Of a DNA stretch of 29,430 bases, positions 1 through 8,972 are shown in pieces. Origin of the DNA: Neelides folsomi (Eukaryota; Arthropoda; Collembola; Neelipleona; Neelidae); contig JAQGBZ010000584.1 in NCBI GenBank assembly GCA_034687125.1, forward strand, positions 1 to 29,430, in the 5' to 3' direction. The number at the start of each line of letters is the position of its first letter. Positions within the stretch are counted from its first letter, which is position 1. The notes below the pieces were generated by a model. It was not told the origin of the DNA, ran no database searches, and saw only the letters and a list, made by a program, of their open reading frames with translations. The translations under genes were made by a program, and so were the position numbers.

Positions 1-93
1 CTAATTAGTAAAATGGATGTTTTTAATGAGCAAATTATAGAAATACGGTATAAATTGAAAATTGAGAACAATCTGGAAACTTTCATTAAAGAT
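1..93 (+). repeat. Diverged direct repeat, copy 1 (copy 2 at 2433-2524)
   Basis: Both copies contain TAGTAAAATGGATG followed by TTTTAAT, and both end with an ACTTTCATTAAA / ACATTCATTAAA block. The two copies bracket the whole gustatory receptor gene, as expected if a unit of about 2.4 kb was tandemly duplicated and this is what remains of the shared flanks. The identity was judged by eye. Confidence 0.55.
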
Positions 94-307
94 ATTTCAA
101 CAAAATCAATATTGAAAATGATTAAAATTGTATTCGCTAATTTGTCCTTAATGAGCGAAGGGTGATTCGCACCGTTCCGTTCTTACATAAACACAAGCAT
201 GAAAAAAGCATCTAAATACTTCCTTAGTTAAATGATTGATTATGATGTCCATTTTTACACATAATTTCCTTTATTACATTACAATAATATTAAAATTATT
301 ATAAATT
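1..307. other. 3' flank of the gustatory receptor
   Basis: This stretch has no supported gene. A minus-strand AATAAA (270-275) lies just beyond the receptor stop codon and is a plausible polyadenylation signal. Positions 1-93 resemble 2433-2524 on the other side of the receptor. A short plus-strand frame starting at 13 is open for about 50 codons, but the second copy of the repeat does not keep it open. Confidence 0.5.
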
Positions 308-1987
308 TTATATTTTATCCAATAAAACCAATATTGAGAAAATGGCTTGGAGCGCATTGTAATAAAATAATAAAACCGTTTCCCATCGAACAGTGAAAAA
401 ACCCCCAATTCTCAAACCGATGATTTTGAATGGGAATTTAAATATTCGCAGTTTTTTCTTAACCACAGCATTCAATGTTTTATTTCTAACGATTAATTTG
501 GCTTTATTTAGCTTCCAGATGTAGTCGTAGACGTAACAGGCTGGTAAATACACAATTACAAAACTCACGAAACTGGAGATGACGAAGGCCAGTGGAACAA
601 TAATGAATCCGTTGAATCCGATCAAATGGAAACATTTCAATGTTCCAATAGCGGTAAATACAATCATGTAGAACAATTGGAAATTTAAGATTCCAAGGAA
701 GAAAGAAAAAAACAAATTGAATTGATTCATTAAAATGTAAATCAAAGAATAGTGATGTTTCAATTTTTCCAGTACTTTATTATCCAATTTAAATGTTGAA
801 TATTCCGAGCTAAATTCATGGAAATTTAACTATTTTTTAATTTTATTTTTAAGCATATATTTTATGTACTTAATTAATAATTAATTAATGAACTGTAAAA
901 ACGACTTCTATAAACTAAATTTAAATGTTATGAAAATGAAAAAGGGCAGCTTTTAATTATCTAACCTCCTTTTAAAAATGCTTTATTAATTCATAACAAT
1001 TATCTAATTGAAGAAGCAATGTTAAAAAAATGCATTTATAAAAAGGGGTAATCTCTAGTGGCCCCATTTCATTTTCATGGCAATATTTTAGATTAGAAAA
1101 GTCATTTTTCACAAATGAATCGATGAGTATTCTCCATTTCACCAAGCGAGCTAAATGAATTTTTGAAAAAGTTTGAAAAAGGGTTGAGAATTTTTCAAAA
1201 TTTTCAAAGACTCAATTAGTTCTCTTGATGAAATGAAGAAGAATGATTAGTAATTTTACATTTTTATAATTTTTAGCAAAGAAATATTTGTATAGAAATG
1301 AAATGAAAAAATGAAACCAAACACAGTTCCCAAAAGCATAATAATAATCGAATTGAATAATTCAAATATTAAAAAAATCACGAAAGAACAACTCAATTTT
1401 GATTTAATTTGGAAAATGGAATATAAAAATAAAATATTATTCGGATCGTATAAGAAATAGAAAAAATAGACGGAACCAAAAAGCAAAAAAATTGAACCAT
1501 TTATCCTTATCCATGAAATCATTAGCAGGTCAATTAAACTGAGAGTTTCTAATTAATTTTTAAATATAAATAATTATTCAAAATTATTAATATATCAATG
1601 AAAGTTCCAAATTTAATAAAACTTACTTTTATCATAAAATTTATTATTTATCATTATGAGACTATTAAAATAATTGACAAATTCGTGGCCTTTTTGATTA
1701 AACAAGAAAAGAAAATAAAAAATGAAAGAGAAAATAATGAACGCCATAATTGAAGTGATGATTTCTAAGATCGAATATTTTCCTCCAATTTTTTCATGCC
1801 AAATGGAAGAAAAACGATAGACGCAATAAAAACAATTAATGGAAATGAGAAAAGAGTAAAAAATGGAAAAGACTATTCGGCCATCAAATGACAATTTCCC
1901 ATTTTTTAATTTGAACGGAAATATTTTTAAGTCGGAAATAATTTTAATTAAAACAAAAGAGTCATGAAGTTGTTTAGAGTTCAACAT
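308..1987 (-). CDS. Insect-type gustatory (chemosensory) receptor, three exons
   Basis: Exons on the minus strand are 1987-1627, 1548-1260 and 809-308 (stop 310-308). The splice phases agree (1 then 2), and together they encode about 383 residues. Seven hydrophobic segments can be seen: two in exon 1 (after an N-terminus starting MLNSKQLHDSF), two in exon 2, and three in exon 3. A basic intracellular loop (KLKHHYSLIY) precedes the fifth. The C-terminus (GGFFTVRWETVLLFYYN) has the shape of the last helix of arthropod gustatory receptors, although the classic TYxxxxxQF motif is only loosely kept. The first donor is a consensus GTAAGT. The length matches the 350-450 residues usual for the family. 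Members of this family are ligand-gated cation channels in the dendrite membrane of sensory neurons; the ligand cannot be inferred. A short inverted-repeat element lies 70 bp upstream of the start codon. An odorant receptor of the same superfamily is the main alternative. Confidence 0.78.
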
Positions 1988-2060
1988 GGTTATAATTCAA
2001 TATTCAATATTCAAAACTTCAAACGTTGGATATATTAAATAGAAAATATTTACTGGCAAT

Positions 2061-2257
2061 CCAGGCTCCGTATAGTTGGAAAAAATGGTCAATTATAGCT
2101 ATTTAGTTAAAAAATTTTAACTATAACTTATAGTTAATTCTATATCGATACATGTATATAGTTAAAGTAATTAACTACAAATAACTACAATTTTTTCAAA
2201 CTCTTCAACTATAACTAAACTATAACTATAGTTTATAGATAACTATACGGAGCCTGG
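2061..2257. mobile_element. Small terminal-inverted-repeat element (MITE-like)
   Basis: A 17-bp stretch at 2061-2077 (starting CCAGGCTCCG) is repeated perfectly in inverted orientation at 2241-2257. A weaker match extends a further 7 bp outward on each side. The 197-bp interior has no reading frame and is packed with ACTATA / TATAGT motifs on both strands. A clear target-site duplication was not found. The element ends about 70 bp upstream of the gustatory receptor start codon, within its likely promoter. Confidence 0.75.
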
Positions 2258-2432
2258 CTTGCAATAAACAAATTTTATACTTTATAATATGCTTTAATTA
2301 ATATATTGGCTTATTAAAATTGCATATACCTAACTTCTTTATAAATGAAGGTAGTTAATGAACTTAATTGTGAAATGACTATGCAAAGTTTGTAAATTCC
2401 AAATATTTTTAATTAAAGTAATTATGTTATGC

Positions 2433-2524
2433 CAAATAGTAAAATGGATGGTTTTAATAAACAAATAAAATTATATTTTAAATTGGAAAATGGGATCAAT
2501 TTGGGAAACATTCATTAAACATTT
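2433..2524 (+). repeat. Diverged direct repeat, copy 2 (copy 1 at 1-93)
   Basis: This is the partner of the repeat at the window start. It lies upstream of the receptor start codon. Reading frames are not conserved between the copies, so it is more likely flanking DNA of a duplicated receptor unit than a gene. Confidence 0.55.
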
Positions 2525-2588
2525 ATGAAAAAAAACAATTATGATATACGATAGGGTTCAGCTAGAATTTTTGTCAACAGATTAACAA

Positions 2589-2838
2589 AAATCTGTTTCT
2601 TGCAAAATGTGTTTCCAACGTGCAAAATGTGTTTCCTTACCTTTTATCGCAAGATTTAGAATAATGTCTGATAATTATTTCTACATTCCCCATTTAATAA
2701 TTAAATGCGATATAATTTAATTGTCGCAGAATATAGTAGTTTACTCACATTTTATTTCAACTAACCCCATTAAACATCTTTTTCTTAATATAAATATATC
2801 GCATGATTTAAAAATAAATAACAAAATTATTTCAACCG
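2589..2838 (+). repeat. Long inverted repeat, left arm
   Basis: This arm of about 250 bp matches the reverse complement of 3554-3800 almost base for base, with scattered substitutions. It includes a doubled GCAAAATGTGTTTCC near its outer end. The two arms are separated by about 715 bp. Its outer end is cut off compared with the right arm, which carries an extra 26-bp motif on each side. Confidence 0.85.
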
Positions 2839-3398
2839 ACCCCGTGCAATATACAGCCGCCTTCAGGTATATTCACATACCATTCTCACCCGTCATATAT
2901 ATGATCCTAACTTTTTTATATTTCATTTTATCTATCCATTTCTTTACCTCAATTTTACCTATTATATGTACTAATAAACAGGCAATTATTAGGCAAATTG
3001 ATTAACAAACAACAGAGTTTAAAATCGTAATGTGGGGAAAATATAAATTTTAGCGCTTCATGAGTATTCATATACTTGAGTCTTTATACAATTTATACTA
3101 GAAATGTTTCCAATCTATTGGTAGTTTTTAAGTATAATCATGATAAATTCTAGAAAAGAACATAATAGTAAGTATTTATGTGATTCCAATTTGATTTCAT
3201 ATCAAAATGGGACGAGGGAAAGAGCATAGGGTAGATAGGGCAATACCAAAGAAAGTAACAATTGACCCCTTAACATCTACCTAAATATATTTTAATCGTT
3301 GTTTTTTAGGTGTTCTTCATTCATTTGAAGTTTCCGAAGGTGTTCAAATTCATGATTTTCGGTTTTTTTATCATTGATAAGTGTCTTGAGTTTTCAAT

Positions 3399-3531
3399 GG
3401 TGAAGGTGGTGAGTTTCTGGGCATTTTATGTTTTTTCACCATGGTGAGGGTGGAGAATTCATCATGGTGACGATGGTGAAGGTTCCCTGGTAAAGGTGGT
3501 GAGTTTCTAGGCATTTTATGTTTTTTCACCA
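3399..3531 (+). repeat. Two 43-bp direct repeats in a GGTG-rich block
   Basis: Copies at 3399-3441 and 3489-3531 differ at two positions. They share GGTGGTGAGTTTCT and GGCATTTTATG, and end in TTTTTTCACC. Between them are further GGTGA and CATGGTG motifs. The block sits in the loop of the long inverted repeat, and no reading frame explains it. Confidence 0.8.
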
Positions 3532-3556
3532 GAAACAGATTTCGCTCCTACACCGG
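3531..3556 (+). repeat. 26-bp direct repeat, copy A
   Basis: The sequence begins AGAAACAGATTTCGCTCC and ends CCGG. It is identical to 3789-3814. The two copies bracket the right arm of the inverted repeat, so the arm looks like one 258-bp period of a larger tandem or terminal-repeat element. Confidence 0.8.
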
Positions 3557-3800
3557 TTGAGATAATTTTGTTATTTATTTCTAAATCATGCGATATATTT
3601 TTATTTAGAAAAAGATGTTTAATGGGGTTAGTTGAAATAAAATGTGAGTAAACTACTACATCCTGCGACAATTAAATCATATACCTAATTATTAAATGGG
3701 GAATGTAGAAATAATTATCAGACATTATTCTAAATCTTGCGATAAAAGGTAAGGAAACACATTTTGCACGTTGGAAACACATTTTGCAAGAAACAGATTT
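3554..3800 (-). repeat. Long inverted repeat, right arm
   Basis: This is the reverse-complement partner of 2589-2838. It is flanked by two identical 26-bp direct repeats (3531-3556 and 3789-3814). Together the arms could form a large hairpin or foldback structure. The loop contains no supported gene, only AT-rich sequence and the GGTG-rich repeats at 3399-3531. Confidence 0.85.
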
Positions 3801-3814
3801 CGCTCCTACACCGG
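3789..3814 (+). repeat. 26-bp direct repeat, copy B
   Basis: This is an exact second copy of 3531-3556. The left arm of the inverted repeat retains only the inner half of this motif. Confidence 0.8.
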
Positions 3815-3922
3815 AGAAAATTTTTTGAATTTAGGACCTATCTATAATACTTTCTAAATTTTCAACTAAAACTAATACATATGATTAATTTTATAAGAAT
3901 ACATTAAATATTAAAAGACAGA

Positions 3923-6040
3923 CTAATGCATTTCAATGATATAAAAGAAAATAGAAATACAAATCATTAAAAAATATACTACAAAAATGCTAACAAAATC
4001 CTGAAGATTAAAAGAACGATTCAAATTGTTTATGGACGATTTTTTTTCGAATCTGCTCAAATTATTCAATTCATAGTTCGGCGGAATTGCTCTTTCAAAA
4101 TTTTTTATGGTTTTATTGAAATTCATGTTTAAAATTTCAATATAGTTTTTGAAATATAGTCTTCTAGTTGCAATATTTCTATTGTATTTTCAATGCTTGA
4201 AAATACCTGTTTCGAAATATGAGAACAATACAGAGGAAAAAATTTCATTGACAATATCTATTGATAAATACCAATAGGATTTTTGATAAATAAAAGATTT
4301 TGGTTTAATTTCCATTGGTTGAAATGAAAATATTTCATTTGAAAATGACGAGAACAAATATTTAATATATTCTATTTGTTCTCTGCAATGAATAAATGCC
4401 CATTTGTGGCCAAGCTTTTGAATAAATTTATTTTCATACATGATAAATTGATCATTTTCCTCTATGATTTCTCCATTGCGCATCGCGTAAAGTGTAAATG
4501 AGGACTTTATTACGAAGTTAAATACTAATTGATTCAAATCTTTCCCAAATTTTTCCATGAATGAAATTATTTTTGCTCTTTTTCTTATTTCAACAGTATT
4601 TTCATTTTTAAACTTATTAAAAAAATTAAAGTCTATTAAATAATCATTAATTACATTATTTACTGAATAAAAATTAATATTTGAATATGAGAGTTGTTCA
4701 AAATTTTTTGGTATTTCTGGTTCGCTCCCTAATGACATCAAGGAATAAAGTCTTCCTTTATATCCTGCTGAAAGGACAAATATCATCAGTAGAAAAATTA
4801 ACATTAAAATTAACATTATAAAACTTTTCAATCTAAGATTTGACAAACTACTCGGTTCTAATAAAAATAAATATATGAAATGAAGAAAGACACTATTTTT
4901 TCTTTTATCAGTAAATGGAAAATAAAAAGTAACTAATTGTAAAACAAATGCCAATACAATAAATAAAATGAAAAGAATCCACAAAGTGAGTTCAAAGGGT
5001 TTAATTAAAATGAACCAATCAAAGTGACTTTTTTCAACAACGATTATAAAAGATACGTCAGCATTGTCCAAACCCCCGTCAAAAATAGATAAACGATAAC
5101 CTGTAGCCCTTGAATATAAACTATCTTGCCTGGTTTTAAATAGAAATTTTTGGAAACTATAAAGTAAATAAATTCCATTATTATTATTTGTAAAATTATA
5201 TTTTTTTTGGACTTCAAATTTTATGCACTGTTCTTCGTCAATAAGATTATAGTAAATGGCTTCGCAAGTTTTAAAATCATAATATACCGTATGAATATAA
5301 TCCATATTTAATAAAGATCTTTTCCAAGATCTCAATAAATATTTTAACAATGAAGAATTGAATTTATTAAAAGTTTTGAGCTTAATTGGCAATTTCAAAT
5401 ACATTTTTAGATTCATCATACGATTTAAGCAAAGCAATTCAAATGAAAAATTCTCAGACTGAAAAAAACTTGTGATCAATTGCATGTTATAAAAACCAGA
5501 GAAAAGATCCTCCTCAATAAATTTTATTTCATGAAAAGAAGTATTTGAAGATAACACAATAATTGAAAATGTTATTGAATTAAATGAAGGATTTTTTATT
5601 CTTAAGTGATAAGAATACCTGGTGTTTTCGGCATGTTTATATGTTTCATTATTCCAATCGGAATTTGGTTTGAATAGTAATGGCAAAATGTAAAAAGCTG
5701 CTTTGCATTTCGAATATTTTGTTAGAAATATATTTTTCTTAAAATTCAAAATTGTGTATATTTTTCTATATTCGTATTCTCTATTATATTGTTTTATGGA
5801 CAATGATCTGTTTAATTGATAAAATAAATTGAGATATTGATGAGAATTAACATTTTCATGTAAAATATTTTCATTCCAACTCCCAACTAACTCAACTTGG
5901 CAAAAACTCATTGCTAATAAATTCTTATTAACTGAACTTGTATTAACTTTATATTCAAAAAATAAATTATTAAAGATAGAGTTAGCAAAGAAAAATATAT
6001 TTAATAAAATAAAAATTATCTTAAAATTAACTCTAGCCAT
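3923..6040 (-). CDS. Divergent ionotropic receptor, one frame interrupted by a single TGA
   Basis: The frame runs from the ATG at 6040 for 616 codons to a TGA at 4192-4190. It then stays open for another 88 codons in the same frame to a TAG at 3925-3923, giving about 705 residues. An N-terminal hydrophobic signal peptide covers about residues 1-22. The extracellular ligand-binding S1 region follows, with several possible N-glycosylation sites. M1 is at about 351-374 (LTLWILFILFIVLAF) and a re-entrant pore segment at about 388-400. M2 is at about 403-426 and is followed by AGYKGRLYSLMSLGSEPEIP, the typical junction into S2. The last helix M3 (DFVSIFVVYFLMICISIFF) lies after the TGA. Ionotropic receptors form ligand-gated cation channels in sensory dendrites; this one is too divergent for its ligand or subfamily to be named. 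It may be a recent pseudogene, a readthrough gene, a truncated protein without M3, or carry a sequence error. The coding region has no introns. Confidence 0.8.
4190..4192 (-). other. In-frame TGA inside the ionotropic receptor
   Basis: Upstream codons read ETGIFKH and downstream codons read KYNRNIATRR. In this family, the position after the S2 motif E(S/T)GI..K is normally tryptophan, so a TGG to TGA change is the simplest explanation. The next base is A, which is not the classic C of strong readthrough contexts. Confidence 0.8.
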
Positions 6041-6114
6041 TCTGAATTTGTAGAATTCTATTTTAATTATAGCATATTTGGTTTCAATTACAATTGAATC
6101 TTATTTTATAAATA

Positions 6115-6617
6115 CAGAGTGGCCCAGTAGTCGATAGGTTTTTTTAAAATTGATAACTTTGAGATGGTTAATGATAAAATAATATTAAGATACAAAATAT
6201 ACAAAAATATATTTATTTATGAAATTTTAATTATCTATAAATCATTGGTAAACTATCTGTACTTCTAAAAATAATTGATATAAATATTATATTTGAGTAA
6301 TGTATGTATAGTATATATATAATATATTGGAGTGTTATATACAATATATTATTATATGACAAGCTATAAACTAAAATTTTCAAACCCTAAATAAACGACA
6401 GCTATTTTTCTTTGGGATTCGCTGAAATCCCGGTTACAATGTGCAAACTAGTGTCGCTTTCAGAGGTGCGTCGAAGTTAATGGGTCTCAATTGACAAGTT
6501 AAAGCTTATTTTTATATAACATGATATATAAGGTATGTATCTGCTAATTTTTATGAAATTCGGTTACTGAATAAAAAAGATATTACTGATTTAAAAAAAC
6601 CTATCGACACCCGGACA
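6115..6617. mobile_element. TA-flanked inverted-repeat element, mariner-type MITE
   Basis: The ends read CAGAGTGGCCCAG (6115) and, in reverse complement, TGTCCGGGTG (from 6617). A perfect 19-bp inverted core lies at 6130-6148 and 6590-6608. Both ends are bordered by TA (6113-6114 and 6618-6619), the target site typical of Tc1/mariner elements. The 503-bp body has no transposase frame. Its inner end lies about 75 bp upstream of the ionotropic receptor start codon. Confidence 0.7.
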
Positions 6618-6875
6618 TAAGGTAAAATACAAAATTTTAATTTTCTTGGGAGCCGCATACACAAAGCATTTTCCCGGTATATTGGATAAATAATTCAATA
6701 AATTGCTGAAAAATAAACAACTAAATATGGCACTTCACACAATTAAGTAATAAGGCACTCAATGTCACTTTAATTAGGGAAATGGAGAAACCTGAAACTT
6801 GTGATGAAGAGGTCGAAGGAACAATAGGGAAGGATTTGGAGGAAAATTTCCCAATGGGCATTTAAAATACCGAAG
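6618..6875. other. Spacer between the MITE and the retrotransposon fragment
   Basis: I see no gene or repeat here. Open frames overlapping the next element on the opposite strand look like shadows. Confidence 0.4.
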
Positions 6876-8002
6876 ATGTCCAAAAAAAGGAAAATTGTCC
6901 AAAAAGTCAAACAACGCCTCGAGACTGAAACCTTCAAAACTCCGAAAGCTCCAACAGGTAGAAATAGGGGTTTGAGGGAATTAAGTCTCAAGAAAATTTA
7001 CAATTTAAATCGAGAAGGGGTGAGGTATCTGGCCAGTTGGGTGGAGGAACAGCCAAATGATGGCTTTACTCAACTGGTACAGATTAACTTACACAAAAGT
7101 ATCTATGCCTCATCGAACCTTCTCAATTTTCAAGATTATTTAATTAAGAACAAAACTCATGCATCAAACAAAAACAACATTCCTTGCATATGCATAATTC
7201 AAAAACCATATCACATCAATGGACAGGTGAAAGAATTTGGCATGTGCAGCAATAACATATTTTCATACATAAAGGTACAAAACAACACCCTCCCAGGGCT
7301 ACCATCACTGTAATGAAGGATGTGCGAGTTGAAAAACTAGTGCAGTTTTGTAGTAGAGATATGGTAACAGTGGAGGTAAATACAGGTAAAAATCAATTCA
7401 TAATATCATCTGTATACATGCCATATGAAAACGACAATCCTATAACAATAATACTAATGGAATTGGTGAACTACTGTAATGTGAAGAGAATGCCTTTAAT
7501 AGTGGGTTCGGATTCAAAGTCGCATAACATGGCTCGGACATAGACAGTAAAGGCACTAAACTACTAGAATTTATTATACATGACCTTTATATCAACAACA
7601 AAGGTAATAAACCAACATTTGTGATTAAATACAGGAGTGAAGTCTTGGATTTGACATTCTCGATGCCATATGGGGTAACTCGCTGATTAGAGAATGGAAA
7701 GTCGATGAAACTGAATCACTGTCTGATCACAGATATATACAATTTAAAATTAAAACAACAACTAGCGAGGTAATCTGTAATAGAAGTCCTTGTAAATGTA
7801 GCTGGGACATTTACAAAACAAGATTATAAGAGACGAAAGACGTTGAAACTGGTAAAATTGACTCAATAGAGGATATTGAAACCAGAAACAATGTCATTGC
7901 CGTGGCGATTATTGAATCTTATAATGAAGCTAATCCAATCAGAAAATTAAAAATAAAAAAATGTATTCCATGGTGGAATCCCGAATTAACAAAACTAAGT
8001 AA
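6876..8002 (+). mobile_element. Decayed LINE (non-LTR retrotransposon) endonuclease fragment
   Basis: Several frames joined by frameshifts spell out an apurinic-like endonuclease domain (EEP fold) of a Jockey/R1-like LINE. First comes QINLHKSIYAS with IPCICIIQKPYHINGQV (frame of 6876-7313). After a shift near 7290 comes KLVQFCSRDMVTVEV, then IISSVYMPYEND and LIVGSDSKSHN (frame of 7313-7543). Another shift leads to DSKGTKLLEFI, NKGNKPTFV and EVLDLTF, then ESLSDHRYIQF, and finally CIPWWNPELTKLSK near 7965-8000. In the catalytic GxDxNAHH motif, the NAHH part is degraded to KSHN. There is no reverse transcriptase, so the copy lacks its 3' part. At least three frameshifts and one internal stop show it is dead. 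The first about 60 residues are not recognisable. Confidence 0.82.
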
Positions 8003-8063
8003 ATATTTTTTATTATCGATTTATTTCAGTTTAAATAATATAATTTAAGATACATTATTTAAT

Positions 8064-8400
8064 TCAAAGTATGACACAACCATCTTTTCGATTGTCTCTC
8101 AAAAGAGAACTCTTCTGTGAAGGATTGATTTTAATGGAATTTTGGGGTTTAGGGTTATTTGAGCTAAAGGATTGATGATGGGAGTGTGTGTGTGAAGGCG
8201 GATGTTTTGGTTCCCCGCTTTGTTGGTTTGTCCAATACGGGTTAATACAAATGGGTTGAATTACCCTTGAGGAGACCGGTGAGTCTCGGGAGGATTCGTT
8301 TGTGGTACAGAAGCCGCTTTCTCTCAAATCCCCGATTGTACGCCGTCCGTCGATCGTCGCAAAGAGTCAACGTCTTCACAGCACCACACCACTAAAACAA
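8064..8400 (-). other. Possible terminal exon(s) of the minus-strand gene, with a CaaX-like end
   Basis: This stretch is richer in G+C than its surroundings. A strong acceptor (TTTGTTTTAG) precedes 8391, from which a frame reading WCGAVKTLTLCDDRRTAYN is open to a possible donor at 8264. A different frame (8327-8064) ends in DNRKDGCVIL and a stop. CVIL is a geranylgeranylation-type CaaX box, as at the end of M-Ras. No GTPase domain is present upstream. The plus strand is also open here, so neither strand nor frame is settled. Confidence 0.25.
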
Positions 8401-8972
8401 ATCATGGGATATAATAGGAAACCAATTTAAGCCATCTCTCTTTGTAAATACTTAGGGCTTGTTAGTTATGCAATACCTATGTGTGTCATACGCCTGAGAT
8501 TTAATATCCAAAATTATGATTAACTATTGGAGTATGAATAAAGAGGAAAGTTGGGAAATATGAGGGAAAATTGGTTGAATGAATGATATTGAAAGGGTAT
8601 TTATCTCCTTCTAGTCCTTGTGGTGAAAGAAGGGCTGGAGAATCATTATACTAATATTATGATCATCATTACATTACAACGGTTCTTATAACTTGGGGAG
8701 AGTTCGGAGTTGGGAAGTTGGAAGCATCTGTCTCCCTCAGCACTGCACTATTCATTTCACTACTTTGACTTTGAGGGAAACTTTCAAGGGGAAAATGTAA
8801 TATCTGTATAATGAGAAAGGGAACATCTTTATGGAATCATGTCAGTTCTGATATGAAAGATCTTCATTTAATTGTTGATGACTCAGAGTGATTTATCCAA
8901 AAACCCAAACATTTGAATTTATAATAATTGAACTATTAATTATTTTATTTTAATTGTAATTAAGATAATTAC
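8401..8972. other. Likely intron or intergenic sequence
   Basis: I see no convincing exon. A weak minus-strand candidate near 8700-8780 (SSEMNSAVLRETDASN) follows a possible AG but could not be linked to its neighbours. Confidence 0.3.

Noticed and set aside
1020..1235. Minus-strand open stretch inside gustatory receptor intron 2
   Set aside because: It can be read for about 70 codons, but no acceptor gives the needed phase. Joining exon 2 directly to exon 3 gives a normal receptor loop and length.
2721..3005. Plus-strand 94-codon hydrophobic open frame
   Set aside because: It starts inside the left arm of the inverted repeat with a non-ATG codon, is low-complexity AT-rich, and shows no family resemblance or splice context.
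6770..6991. Minus-strand frame opposite the LINE start
   Set aside because: Opposite-strand shadow with no domain or splice signals.
8064..8327. Ras/Rho-type small GTPase suggested by the CVIL end
   Set aside because: No GTP-binding motif (GxxxxGK, DxxG, NKxD) occurs in the nearby frames.
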